DNA of 64,000 nucleotides, from NCBI GenBank assembly GCA_965232405.1, contig OZ246966.1:310001-374000 (forward strand). The letters run 5' to 3'. This stretch comes from RCIO01 sp965232405. GTDB lineage: Bacteria > Pseudomonadota > Alphaproteobacteria > Rhizobiales > Rhizobiaceae. The notes beneath the pieces were generated by a model that had not been told where the DNA came from, did not search any database, and saw nothing but the letters and a program-made list of their open reading frames with translations. This document shows positions 17,661 through 25,985 of this stretch, one piece after another (the first letter of the stretch is position 1; the number at the start of each line of letters is the position of its first letter). The position numbers and the translations under genes were made by a program.

Positions 17661-17767
17661 GGTTTCTGATCTGGCACAAAAGTCCTGTTTCTGTCCAATC
17701 CGACACTCGTATCAGGACAATCAGGCCACTAGTTGGGCGCCCTTCAATGCAATGAAGGAGCCTTCCC

Positions 17768-18853
17768 ATGAACCTGACTGCACCCGTCGTTCCGGCATTC
17801 GACGAAGAAAAAGCCGAAGCCTTTGCCGAAAGACTCGGCGACATACTCAACTCCGGAGCCGTCGCGGCAATGATGTCGGTGGGTCACCGGCTGCATCTGT
17901 TCGACACGCTCGCCAGCCTGCCGCCATCGACCAGCGTCGAAATCGCCGCGGAAGCCGATCTCGCCGAGCGCTATGTGCGTGAATGGCTGGCCGTGATGGT
18001 GACGGGTGGGCTGGTGGAGTACGAGCCGGCCAGCAGGACATACCGCCTGCCTGCCGAGCATGCCGCCAGTCTGACCCGCACCGGATCGCTCGGCAACTTC
18101 GCGGTGTTTGGCCAGCATGTGGCAATGATGGGCCTCATGCAGGACCGGATCCTGGAAGTGTTCCGCACAGGCAGGGGCATGGAATATGGCGACTATCCCT
18201 GCTTCCACGAGATCATGGCCGAAGACAGTGGCCAGACCGTCACCGCACAGTTGTTCGACGTCATCTTGCCGCTTGCGAAGGGGCTGACGGAGCGACTGGA
18301 GACGGGCATCGACGTTCTCGATGCGGGCTGTGCCCGCGGCTCGGCTTTGATCGAGATGGCGAAGCGTTTCCCGCAAAGCCGCTTCACCGGCTACGATCTG
18401 TGCGAGGATGCAGTCGCATATGCGAGCAAGGCGGCGCGCGAGGCGGGTCTCAACAATATCCGCTTCGAAACGCGGGACCTCACCGGCTATGACGAGAAGG
18501 CGACGTTCGACTTCATCGCCTCCTTCGACGCGGTTCACGACCAGAAAGACCCTCAGGGCCTCCTGCGGGGATTGCGCGGGGCGCTGAAGCCCGGCGGCGT
18601 CTACCTGATGCAGGACATCGGCGGTTCGGCGAAGCTTGAGAACAATCTCAACTTCCCTATGGCCTCACTGCTCTACGCCGTCTCCACTTTCCATTGCACG
18701 CCCGTGTCGCTCGCCCAAGGCGGCGAGGGCCTGGGCACCATGTGGGGCTGGGAAACGGCCGAGACCATGCTCAAGCAAGCCGGATTCACCCGCGTCGAGC
18801 GCAATGTGCTTCCGCACGACCCCATGAACGTGTGGTTCGTGGCCCGCGGCTGA
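17768..18853 (+). CDS. Class I SAM-dependent methyltransferase with N-terminal winged helix
   Basis: The protein has 361 residues. The N-terminal third (residues about 20-100, SVGHRLHLFDTLASL to AERYVREWLAVMVTGGLVEY) is a winged-helix dimerisation domain like those of O-methyltransferases. A Rossmann methyltransferase domain follows, with motif I VLDAGCARGSALIEMA near residue 187 and the acidic TGYDLCEDAVAYA loop. A GGAG sequence precedes the ATG. The substrate is unknown. It is probably co-transcribed with the serine hydrolase gene 92 bp downstream and controlled by the divergent GlxA-type regulator. Confidence 0.85.
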   Translation: MNLTAPVVPAFDEEKAEAFAERLGDILNSGAVAAMMSVGHRLHLFDTLASLPPSTSVEIAAEADLAERYVREWLAVMVTGGLVEYEPASRTYRLPAEHAASLTRTGSLGNFAVFGQHVAMMGLMQDRILEVFRTGRGMEYGDYPCFHEIMAEDSGQTVTAQLFDVILPLAKGLTERLETGIDVLDAGCARGSALIEMAKRFPQSRFTGYDLCEDAVAYASKAAREAGLNNIRFETRDLTGYDEKATFDFIASFDAVHDQKDPQGLLRGLRGALKPGGVYLMQDIGGSAKLENNLNFPMASLLYAVSTFHCTPVSLAQGGEGLGTMWGWETAETMLKQAGFTRVERNVLPHDPMNVWFVARG

Positions 18854-18945
18854 CCCGCTCAACCATCCAACTTCCTGCCGGCGCCCTGTAGCAGCCAGCG
18901 GCGCCGGCCAATTTTGTCCGCTGCATTCCGAAAGGGATTCAATCA

Positions 18946-20181
18946 ATGACACAGGTAAAAACACAGTCTGGCAGCCGGTTGCGTCCGCTTCTCGCGGTTG
19001 GCGCTCTTGCCGCCGGGCTCTGGCATGCCCCAGCTCTTGCGGATCAGGATTTGGCGCACCGCGTCGATGCAGTGATCGATCGTTGGGTTTCGCAGGAAAA
19101 GATCGTTGGCGTGGTCGCACTGGTCGCCCGCGATGGCGAGATCGTCTATCGCCGCGCCGCTGGCTATGCCGACAGAGAAGCCGGGATTCCGGTGAAAGAG
19201 GATACAATCTTCCGGCTGGCCTCAATGACCAAGGCGATCGTGTCGGCCACCGCGCTGGGGCTGATCGAAGAAGGCAGGCTCTCCCTTGATGATACGGTCG
19301 AACAATGGCTGCCCTACTTCACGCCGCGCCTCGCCGACGGACGGCAACCTGATATTACTGTTCGGCAGCTGATGTCCCATACTTCCGGCCTCAGCTACGA
19401 CTTCCTCGAAGAGCCCGGCAATCCCTACCAGGTCCTCGAAGTATCGGAAGGTCTCGACTACACCGGCGAGACCCTGGACGACGCCGTGAGGACCATCGCC
19501 GCTGCCCCCCTCTTCTACGAGCCGGGGACCGAATGGCGCTACTCGGTGTCGACAGACGTGCTCGGAGCCGTGATCGAAAAGGCAGCCGGCATGCCTCTTC
19601 CCGATGCAGTGACACGCTACGTCACGGGCTTGCTGGACATGGACGACACGACATTTGTCGTCAGGGATCGTGACAGGCTAGCAGCGGCATACCGGGACGA
19701 CGAGACGACAGCCGTGCGGATGGCCGCCAAGGACTTCGTGCCTATGGGAGACCGCATTCCGGTTTCGATTGCGCGTGCCACGGCTTCGGATTCCTACCCG
19801 TCAGGTGGCGGCGGTATGAGCGGAACTGCGGGTGACTATCTCCGTTTCCTGGAGGCGATCCGCACAGGAGGGCTGCCGATACTGGGCCGCGATTCCGCCG
19901 ATGCGTTTGGGGAGCATATAATCGGCGATTTACGCGCATGGACGGAGGGTGAAGGCTGGGGGCACAGCCTGGGCGCCGCGGTCCTTCTCGATCCGAAAGC
20001 AGCCGCCACGCCACAAAATGTCGGCACCTGGCAATGGGGTGGCATACTCGGCACACACTTCTTCGTCGACCCTAAGGAAAATCTCAGCGTAGTGGTGCTG
20101 ACCAACACATCGATCGCCGGCGTGATCGGCGAGTTCCCCGCCGAGATCCGCGACGCAATCTATGCCGGCGGCGAAAGCTGA
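18946..20181 (+). CDS. Exported serine hydrolase of the class C beta-lactamase family
   Basis: The protein has 411 residues. A signal peptide (residues about 1-32, ending APALA) precedes a beta-lactamase/transpeptidase-like domain. The catalytic SxxK is in RLASMTKAIVSA near residue 92. A tyrosine motif lies in WRYSVSTDVLG, and the C-terminal triad region is in GWGHSLGAAV. The family includes esterases, D-aminopeptidases and EstB-like enzymes; true AmpC activity is not indicated. It follows the methyltransferase gene on the same strand and ends at a bidirectional hairpin. Confidence 0.87.
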   Translation: MTQVKTQSGSRLRPLLAVGALAAGLWHAPALADQDLAHRVDAVIDRWVSQEKIVGVVALVARDGEIVYRRAAGYADREAGIPVKEDTIFRLASMTKAIVSATALGLIEEGRLSLDDTVEQWLPYFTPRLADGRQPDITVRQLMSHTSGLSYDFLEEPGNPYQVLEVSEGLDYTGETLDDAVRTIAAAPLFYEPGTEWRYSVSTDVLGAVIEKAAGMPLPDAVTRYVTGLLDMDDTTFVVRDRDRLAAAYRDDETTAVRMAAKDFVPMGDRIPVSIARATASDSYPSGGGGMSGTAGDYLRFLEAIRTGGLPILGRDSADAFGEHIIGDLRAWTEGEGWGHSLGAAVLLDPKAAATPQNVGTWQWGGILGTHFFVDPKENLSVVVLTNTSIAGVIGEFPAEIRDAIYAGGES

Positions 20182-20190
20182 CTGAAACGA

Positions 20191-20220
20191 TGCTTCCCTG
20201 CCAATACCGGCGGGGAAGCA
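20191..20220. terminator. Bidirectional terminator hairpin
   Basis: An 8-bp outer stem TGCTTCCC/GGGAAGCA with an inner GCC/GGC pair lies exactly between the convergent serine hydrolase and sdaA genes. It has no T-tract, so it relies on the strong stem or acts in both directions. Confidence 0.6.
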
Positions 20221-20222
20221 CC

Positions 20223-21623
20223 TCAACACTCCACAACATTGACGGCCAGCCCGCCCTGGCTGGTTTCCTTGTAGCGCTCGTTCATGTCGAGCCCGGTCTG
20301 ACGCATGGTCTCGATCGCCGCATCCAGCGGCACGAAATGCTTGCCGTCGCCCTTGATGGCCAGCGATGCGGCGGTGACCGCCTTCACCGATCCCAGCGCG
20401 TTGCGCTCGATACACGGCACCTGCACGAGCCCGCCAACCGGGTCGCATGTCATGCCCAGATGATGCTCCAGCGCGATCTCGGCTGCGTTTTCGACCTGTT
20501 CCGGCGTTCCGCCCATGACAGCGCACAGCCCGGCGGCAGCCATGGCCGAGGCCGAACCCACCTCACCCTGGCAGCCCACTTCGGCGCCCGAAATCGAGGC
20601 GTTGTGCTTGACGATGCCGCCGATGGCTGCGGCCGTCAGCAGAAAATCGCGAATGTCGCGCTCTGATGCATCGACATGGAAATGCTGCCAGTAGCGGATC
20701 ACGGCTGGCACCACGCCGGCAGCCCCGTTGGTCGGCGCGGTGACGATGCGCCCGCCGGCGGCGTTCTCCTCATTGACGGCCATCGCATAGATCGACAGCC
20801 AGTCATTCGCCAACAGCGGGTTCGGCCGGTTGCGGCTCCACTCCTCATTGAGCTTGTCGTGAAGCTGGCGCGCGCGACGGCGCACCTTCAGCCCGCCGGG
20901 CATGATGCCGTCCTTCGACAGCCCACGCTCGATACAGGCATGCATCGCGGCCCAGATGGCGTCCAGCCCGGCGTCGAGTTCAGCCCGCGACATGCTGGTC
21001 TCTTCGTTCTCGCGCTTCATCTCGGCGATGGAGAGGCCGCTTTTCGCCGCCATGGCCAGCATCTCCTTTGCATTGGCAAAAGGATACGGCACGCCCTTTT
21101 CTACCGGCGGTTTGCTGCGGGTCTTGAGCGCATGCAGTTCCTCTTGCGAAACGACAAACCCGCCACCGACGGAGTAGTAGACGCGCTTGAGCAGCAGTCG
21201 TTCGCCGACGTCGAAGGCCGAGAACGTCATGCCGTTGGCGTGGCCCGGCAGCGGGTTCTTCTTGTCGAGAACGAGAGCCGTTTCGGGGTCGAACGCATAT
21301 TCGGAGTGCCCCGGAGGCGAGACCCTTCTGGTCCTGCCGATGCGCTCGATATCGGCATCACTCGCGTCGGGGTCGATCGTGTCCGGCGTCTTGCCGTCCA
21401 GCCCGAGCAGAACTGCCCGATCGCTGCCGTGCCCTACCCCGGTAAAGGCAAGCGAACCGTGCAGGCTGACCTTGAGCGCAGCAACCTCCACGCCGGCCGG
21501 GCGTGGCCAGTCGCCTTCCGCGATCTCCTGAAGAAACCGCGCGGCGGCAACCATCGGCCCCATCGTATGGGAACTCGATGGCCCGATTCCAATCTTGAAC
21601 AGGTCAAAGACCGACAGGAACAT
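20223..21623 (-). CDS. sdaA: L-serine ammonia-lyase (iron-sulfur, single chain)
   Basis: The protein has 466 residues and starts MFLSVFDLFKIGIGPSSSHT, the conserved beginning of one-chain SdaA. The N-terminal beta domain and C-terminal alpha domain are both present. Cysteines for the 4Fe-4S cluster lie in AEVGCQGEVGSASAM, in MTCDPVGGLVQVPC and at the C-terminal VVEC. The enzyme converts L-serine to pyruvate and ammonia in the cytoplasm. An upstream ATG at 21653 gives a non-conserved extension. The gene is probably monocistronic. Confidence 0.95.
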   Translation of the reverse strand: MFLSVFDLFKIGIGPSSSHTMGPMVAAARFLQEIAEGDWPRPAGVEVAALKVSLHGSLAFTGVGHGSDRAVLLGLDGKTPDTIDPDASDADIERIGRTRRVSPPGHSEYAFDPETALVLDKKNPLPGHANGMTFSAFDVGERLLLKRVYYSVGGGFVVSQEELHALKTRSKPPVEKGVPYPFANAKEMLAMAAKSGLSIAEMKRENEETSMSRAELDAGLDAIWAAMHACIERGLSKDGIMPGGLKVRRRARQLHDKLNEEWSRNRPNPLLANDWLSIYAMAVNEENAAGGRIVTAPTNGAAGVVPAVIRYWQHFHVDASERDIRDFLLTAAAIGGIVKHNASISGAEVGCQGEVGSASAMAAAGLCAVMGGTPEQVENAAEIALEHHLGMTCDPVGGLVQVPCIERNALGSVKAVTAASLAIKGDGKHFVPLDAAIETMRQTGLDMNERYKETSQGGLAVNVVEC

Positions 21624-21723
21624 GACGTCACACTCCGGCAATCGGCGAAGCATGCTTCAATAAGCGGTCGGGGCACGTTCTGCCAACGTCGCGCAGCAAC
21701 GGAATTGCGGCAGGGCGCCAATC

Positions 21724-21752
21724 AAAAAAGCGCGGCTGAAGGCCGCGCTTTT
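21724..21752. terminator. Terminator for the 42-residue membrane protein gene, possibly bidirectional
   Basis: A perfect 9-bp stem (21728-21736 with 21742-21750) has a 5-nt loop. T-rich sequence follows on the minus strand (six A on the plus strand, 21724-21729) and a short T run follows on the plus strand. It lies about 20 bp past the stop of the small gene. Confidence 0.8.
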
Positions 21753-21774
21753 CTGAATACTCGGTGCCGGAGGC

Positions 21775-21903
21775 TTAGCTTGCAGCGACGACCGCTACGG
21801 TGTCGGCGCCGCCGACGAGCCAAGCCAGGAGGATGATGCCGGCGAACCCGATGACTGCTTTGGCGGTTACGCCCCAGCAGGACTTCTGCACACTGTCTTC
21901 CAT
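21775..21903 (-). CDS. Small single-helix membrane protein, 42 residues
   Basis: This is a tiny gene with a GGAAGTG ribosome site 3 nt before the ATG and a strong terminator behind it, so it is a complete monocistronic unit. The protein starts MEDSVQKSCWGVTAKAVIGF, has a hydrophobic helix (residues about 14-30, AVIGFAGIILLAWLVGG) and ends in ADTVAVVAAS. It has no recognised family. A CtrA-like site lies about 200 bp upstream. The expression signals raise confidence above that for a random ORF. Confidence 0.65.
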   Translation of the reverse strand: MEDSVQKSCWGVTAKAVIGFAGIILLAWLVGGADTVAVVAAS

Positions 21904-22103
21904 GTCACTTCCGTGAAATCAAAGAACCCCATGTCGCGGATCGTTGCCGCGCGACGGCCCCAATCCGTCGTTGGGCGCTGATAGCCATTCCGCCTGTCCT
22001 TCGCAATGCAAAAAAGGCTGAACCGTGGCTTACGCCCCGTCACTTTTCGCCACCATTCTCCTGAATGTCGAACATTTTCAATAATTTATCGTAAAGGACC
22101 ACG

Positions 22104-22119
22104 TTAAGTTGCTGTTAAC
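22104..22119. promoter_or_regulatory. Candidate CtrA box
   Basis: TTAA-N7-TTAAC at 22104-22119 matches the full CtrA consensus. It lies in the 255-bp gap between the ydcF-like gene and the 42-residue membrane protein gene, about 200 bp upstream of the latter. The rest of the gap holds no gene that I can support. Confidence 0.4.
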
Positions 22120-22158
22120 AAACATGGCTGCTTTGCGTCCGCCGCATAGCGTGCAGAT

Positions 22159-22959
22159 TCAGTCCTCCGGCGCCGGCAGAACAGAATCGATGCGGCCTGT
22201 CATCCAGTAGGCAACAAGCCCAATCCATTCGCGCACCGCAAGCGTCGTATTCTCCAGCGAATCGATGGCGTTGTCGCGGGCAAATCCCAGCGGTTCCGTG
22301 CCGGCTGTGCGGTAGTCCACCGGCCACGCAATGACCTCGAAGCCTGCCTTGCGAAACAGCGCCATCGATCGCGGCATGTGGAAGGCAGAGGTGACCAGCA
22401 GCCAGCGCTGAGTTGAATCGGGCTGCAAGGGTTCGCGTGTAAACTGCGCATTTTCCTGCGTGTTTCTTGATCGGTTTTCCAGAACCATGCGGTCGCGCGA
22501 AACGCCCAGCGCCTCAAGCAGCCTCGGCGCAATGTCGCCGTCCGGCTCCCCCGAGAGCATCAGCGCTCCACTTCCTCCGGTCACGACCACTCTCGCCTCG
22601 GGCAATCGCAGGGCCAGCACTGCCGTTTCGACGAACCGGTCGCCGGCGCTGTTGAGCTCGTAACCGCCACGCGCAGCATTGACCGAGCCTTCAAACCCGC
22701 CGCCAAGGACGATGATGCCGGCAAGGTCGCGTGGTAGCTCAGCCGGCCGTGCAAAGCGGTCTTCCAGCGGGTGGAGCAGCAAGGCGCCCAGCGACGTCCA
22801 CGCCGACAGCAAGATCACCAGAAGGCCGAGGAGGATCGCCAGTGCCCCTGTGCGCCGCCACGCAAAAAGGAGGGCAGTGAGGCCCGCTCCGATCAGAATC
22901 GCGCTCAGGCTGAGTGGCTGGAGAAAGAGCCACACGATCTTGGACAGATAGAAGAACAT
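22159..22959 (-). CDS. YdcF/ElyC family membrane protein (DUF218)
   Basis: The protein has 266 residues. Two N-terminal hydrophobic helices (residues about 8-60) anchor a DUF218 domain with IIVLGGGFEG, the VVTGGSGALMLSGEPDGD segment, and LLVTSAFHMPRSMALFRKAG. This layout matches ElyC, which affects peptidoglycan and lipid-carrier metabolism in E. coli. Biochemical activity in this family is poorly defined. The next gene upstream is 9 bp away, so the two are co-transcribed. Confidence 0.87.
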   Translation of the reverse strand: MFFYLSKIVWLFLQPLSLSAILIGAGLTALLFAWRRTGALAILLGLLVILLSAWTSLGALLLHPLEDRFARPAELPRDLAGIIVLGGGFEGSVNAARGGYELNSAGDRFVETAVLALRLPEARVVVTGGSGALMLSGEPDGDIAPRLLEALGVSRDRMVLENRSRNTQENAQFTREPLQPDSTQRWLLVTSAFHMPRSMALFRKAGFEVIAWPVDYRTAGTEPLGFARDNAIDSLENTTLAVREWIGLVAYWMTGRIDSVLPAPED

Positions 22960-22968
22960 GGCTGCCGG

Positions 22969-23574
22969 TCAGCCTTTCGCCGGCTCGTCACCGGCTTCGG
23001 CGGCGCCTGTCTCGCGCGCAATGAACTTGCGGATGGCGTCGAGTGCGGCCTCCGCCTCGTCCGGGCCCATCCCGATGCCGAAACCGCGCGACTTGCCGTC
23101 GGCCTTGAACGTGATCGCATGGTTGAACGAGTTCTGACGGACCGGCACTGCCGAAAGCTCAAATTCGCTGACGCTGCCCAGCGGATAAACCCGCCGCCTG
23201 CGCAGCCGCCACAGGCCGGCTTCGCGCACCACCGCGCCGCTGGTAATGAACAACTGCTCCACCCCGAAAAGCTGCCACAGCACGAACCACCACGCCAACG
23301 CGCCGCCCAATGTCCAGAATGTCACCCAGAACAGCAGGAACAGGTCGACACCAAATGGCCCGCCACCGGAGAATATCTGGCTGAGCGCGAAAAACTCGCC
23401 GAACGCCCAGCCGCCGAGCCACAGGAGCAGAAACAGGATCAATGACATTTGCCGATGGCTTGGATTGTGAATGCCAAGCCCGTCATCGGTTTCGCGGATG
23501 GTGATGCGGCTGTGGCCGCGCTTCCCGGCAATCAGCGAAACAAGTCTGCTGCGCTCGTTCTTGAGTTCGGCCAT
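22969..23574 (-). CDS. Hypothetical membrane protein, possible PH-like domain
   Basis: The protein has 201 residues. A basic N-terminus (HSRITIRETDDGLGIHNPS) is followed by two hydrophobic hairpin helices (about 43-62 and 75-105). A C-terminal beta-rich part (VEQLFITSGAVVREAGLWRLRRRRVYPLGSVSEFEL onward, quoted only by its edges RRRRVYPLGSV) recalls membrane PH-like domains. I do not recognise a named family. It lies 9 bp upstream of the ydcF-like gene. Confidence 0.7.
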   Translation of the reverse strand: MAELKNERSRLVSLIAGKRGHSRITIRETDDGLGIHNPSHRQMSLILFLLLWLGGWAFGEFFALSQIFSGGGPFGVDLFLLFWVTFWTLGGALAWWFVLWQLFGVEQLFITSGAVVREAGLWRLRRRRVYPLGSVSEFELSAVPVRQNSFNHAITFKADGKSRGFGIGMGPDEAEAALDAIRKFIARETGAAEAGDEPAKG

Positions 23575-23627
23575 CGCCTACGATAGCCGATTCCGCAGCG
23601 GCCCGGCACCGGCAAATGGCGTGCCGC

Positions 23628-25109
23628 CTACCACCACTTCTCCGGTTGGAAGCGACCCGCCGCCTGTTCGATGACGTGCGCGGTACGGAACAGCATTTCC
23701 TCGTCGAACGGCCGTCCGATGAGCTGCAGGCCAAGCGGCAGGCCCTTGGCGTCCAGTCCTCCCGGTACGGCAATACCGGGCAGACCGGCCATGTTCACCG
23801 TCACCGTGAAGATGTCGTTGAGGTACATCTTCACCGGGTCCGCGGCCATGTCCTGATCGGCAATGCCGAACGCGGCAGATGGCGTCGCCGGTGTCAGGAT
23901 CGCGTCCACGCCCTGAGCAAACACATCCTCGAAGTCCTTCTTGATCAGCGTGCGCACCTTCTGCGCCTGTACATAATAGGCGTCGTAATAGCCGGCCGAC
24001 AGCACATAGGTGCCGATCATCACGCGTCGCTTGACCTCGCGGCCGAAACCGGCGGCGCGGGTCTTTTCGTACATGTCGATGATGTCCTTGCCGGGCACGC
24101 GCAGCCCGTAACGAACGCCGTCATAACGCGCGAGGTTGGACGAGGCCTCCGCCGGCGCGACAATGTAGTAGGCTGGCAGCGCATACTTCGTGTGCGGCAG
24201 CGAGATATCGACGATCTCCGCGCCGGCGTCCTTCATCCATTGAATGCCCTGCTGCCACAGCCTCTCGATCTCGTCGGGCATACCGTCCATGCGGTATTCC
24301 TTCGGAATGCCGATCTTGAGGCCCTTGACCGACTGGCCGAGCGAAGCTTCGTAGTCCGGCACCTCACGATCGACCGAAGTGGTGTCTTTCGGATCGCACG
24401 ACGCCATCGCCTTCAAAAGGATCGCCGTGTCGCGCACGTCGCGGCCAATCGGCCCGGCCTGATCGAGCGAAGAGGCGAAGGCCACGATGCCCCAGCGCGA
24501 ACAGCGGCCATAGGTCGGCTTGATGCCAACCGTGCCGGTAAACGCGGCAGGCTGCCGGATCGAGCCGCCCGTGTCGGTCGCGGTCGCGCCCGCGCAAAGC
24601 CAGGACGCAACGGCCGCCGCCGAGCCCCCGGAGGAACCGCCGGGCACAAGCGCCTTGTTGTCATCCTTCGCGCGCCAGGGATTGGTCACCGGTCCGTAAT
24701 AGGACGTCTCGTTGGACGACCCCATCGCGAACTCATCCATGTTGAGCTTGCCGAGCATCACGGCGCCTTCGGCCCAAAGATTGGATGTCACGGTGGATTC
24801 GTAGCGCGGCTTGAAGCCGTCGAGAATGTGGCTGCCGGCCTGCGTGTGAACGCCCTCGGTCGCAAACAGATCCTTGATGCCGAGCGGAATGCCCTCCAGC
24901 GCGCCAACCGCACCCTGCGCAAGCCGCTGATCGGAAGCCTCTGCCATGGCGCGCGCCTGATCATGGGTTACGGCGACATAGGCGTTGAGCGACGGGTTGG
25001 CCGCGTCGATTGCGTCCAGATAGGCGTTGGTCAGCTCCAGCGAGGTGAACTCCTTCGCTTTGAGCTTCTCGCGCGCTTCGGCAATCGTCAGATGTGTCAG
25101 ATCAGTCAT
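23628..25109 (-). CDS. gatA: Asp-tRNA(Asn)/Glu-tRNA(Gln) amidotransferase subunit A
   Basis: The protein has 493 residues and starts MTDLTHLTIAEAREKLKAKE, the family N-terminus; the upstream reading is not conserved. The amidase signature is present: catalytic Lys in GIPLGIKDLF, and the Gly/Ser-rich PGGSSGGSAAAVAS followed by GATATDTGGSIRQPAAF with the Ser-cisSer pair. GatA releases ammonia from glutamine to convert misacylated Glu-tRNA(Gln) or Asp-tRNA(Asn). Its partner gatC lies upstream, separated by an acetyltransferase gene. gatB is not in the window. Confidence 0.97.
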   Translation of the reverse strand: MTDLTHLTIAEAREKLKAKEFTSLELTNAYLDAIDAANPSLNAYVAVTHDQARAMAEASDQRLAQGAVGALEGIPLGIKDLFATEGVHTQAGSHILDGFKPRYESTVTSNLWAEGAVMLGKLNMDEFAMGSSNETSYYGPVTNPWRAKDDNKALVPGGSSGGSAAAVASWLCAGATATDTGGSIRQPAAFTGTVGIKPTYGRCSRWGIVAFASSLDQAGPIGRDVRDTAILLKAMASCDPKDTTSVDREVPDYEASLGQSVKGLKIGIPKEYRMDGMPDEIERLWQQGIQWMKDAGAEIVDISLPHTKYALPAYYIVAPAEASSNLARYDGVRYGLRVPGKDIIDMYEKTRAAGFGREVKRRVMIGTYVLSAGYYDAYYVQAQKVRTLIKKDFEDVFAQGVDAILTPATPSAAFGIADQDMAADPVKMYLNDIFTVTVNMAGLPGIAVPGGLDAKGLPLGLQLIGRPFDEEMLFRTAHVIEQAAGRFQPEKWW

Positions 25110-25120
25110 GGAATATCCGT

Positions 25121-25594
25121 TCAGGCCGCCACTGCGGCGTCCAAATCCTTGGCGTAGAAAACCGACCACTTGGAATCGGGATAGTCGAGCACCGGCCCGC
25201 ACCGGGCGAAGCCGGCCTTCTCATAGACTGCCCAGGCAGCCGGGTGCCGGTCGCCGGTTTCAAGCACCAGTTGCCTGCATCCTTCTTTCCGCGCCAGAGC
25301 CTCGATGCGCTCCACGATCAGCGATCCGATCTTCCGTCCGCGATGCGAAGGGCGCGTGTACATGCGCTTCACTTCGCCGATATCGTCGGCATGCCGTTTC
25401 AGTGCGCCGCAGGCGACCGCCCGACCATCGTCGCGCGCAATGAAAACGCTCGTGTCGGATTGCGCCATTTCCTCGGCCGTCATGTGAAAGCAGAACTCGG
25501 GCGGCGTGAGCTTCAGCAGGATCTCGTTGAGCTCTGCGATCAGCACCCGCACGTCGTCCTGCAACGGCGACTCGATGGCGATGTCGATGGCCAT
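25121..25594 (-). CDS. GNAT family N-acetyltransferase inside the gatC-gatA operon
   Basis: The protein has 157 residues and is a single GNAT domain. It has VKRMYTRPSHRGRKIGSLIV, the acetyl-CoA pyrophosphate loop R-G-x-x-I-G type, and WAVYEKAGFARCG near the end. The N-terminal ELNEILLKLTPPEFCFHM segment recalls YlaP-like acetyltransferases. It lies 5 bp after gatC and 11 bp before gatA on the same strand, so all three should be one transcript. The substrate is unknown. Confidence 0.88.
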   Translation of the reverse strand: MAIDIAIESPLQDDVRVLIAELNEILLKLTPPEFCFHMTAEEMAQSDTSVFIARDDGRAVACGALKRHADDIGEVKRMYTRPSHRGRKIGSLIVERIEALARKEGCRQLVLETGDRHPAAWAVYEKAGFARCGPVLDYPDSKWSVFYAKDLDAAVAA

Positions 25595-25599
25595 CGCGC

Positions 25600-25887
25600 C
25601 TACTCCACCACCTTCGGCACGAGGAAGAAATTGTCTTCCGTCGCAGGCGCGTTGGCGACGATGTCGTCGGCCTTGCCGCCATCGGTCACCGCGTCCTGCC
25701 GCTTCTTCATGTCCATCGGGGTGACCGATGTCATCGGCTCCACGCCTGTGACGTCCACCTCGCCGAGTTGCTCCACGAACCCGAGAATCGCGTTGAGCTC
25801 TCCGGTCATGCGCTCCGCATCGGCGTCATCGACGGCAATGCGGGCAAGGCGCGCGACGTGTTTCACGGTGGCGATGTCAACCGACAT
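25600..25887 (-). CDS. gatC: Asp-tRNA(Asn)/Glu-tRNA(Gln) amidotransferase subunit C
   Basis: The protein has 95 residues and is full length. It has the GatC pattern: MSVDIATVKHVARLARIAV at the N-terminus, ELNAILGFVEQLGEVDVTGVEPM in the middle, and the linker-like ending with VTDGGKADDIVANAPATE and FFLVPKVVE. GatC wraps GatA and GatB together. It is the first gene of the gatC-GNAT-gatA unit, and GGAG precedes the start. Confidence 0.95.
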   Translation of the reverse strand: MSVDIATVKHVARLARIAVDDADAERMTGELNAILGFVEQLGEVDVTGVEPMTSVTPMDMKKRQDAVTDGGKADDIVANAPATEDNFFLVPKVVE

Positions 25888-25985
25888 GGCAGTGCTCCGA
25901 AGGAGTAAGAAAGGCTTCCCGCGCCTATAGAACCCGGATGCTCCGGGCGCAACCGCTCGCGATCAAACAGGCGGTGTGCAACGCG

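Noticed and set aside
16068..17669. Long plus-strand frame of 533 codons over DUF1489 and the GlxA-type gene
   Set aside because: Arg/His/Gln-rich product without domain pattern; it is an antisense shadow of two well-supported genes in high-GC DNA.
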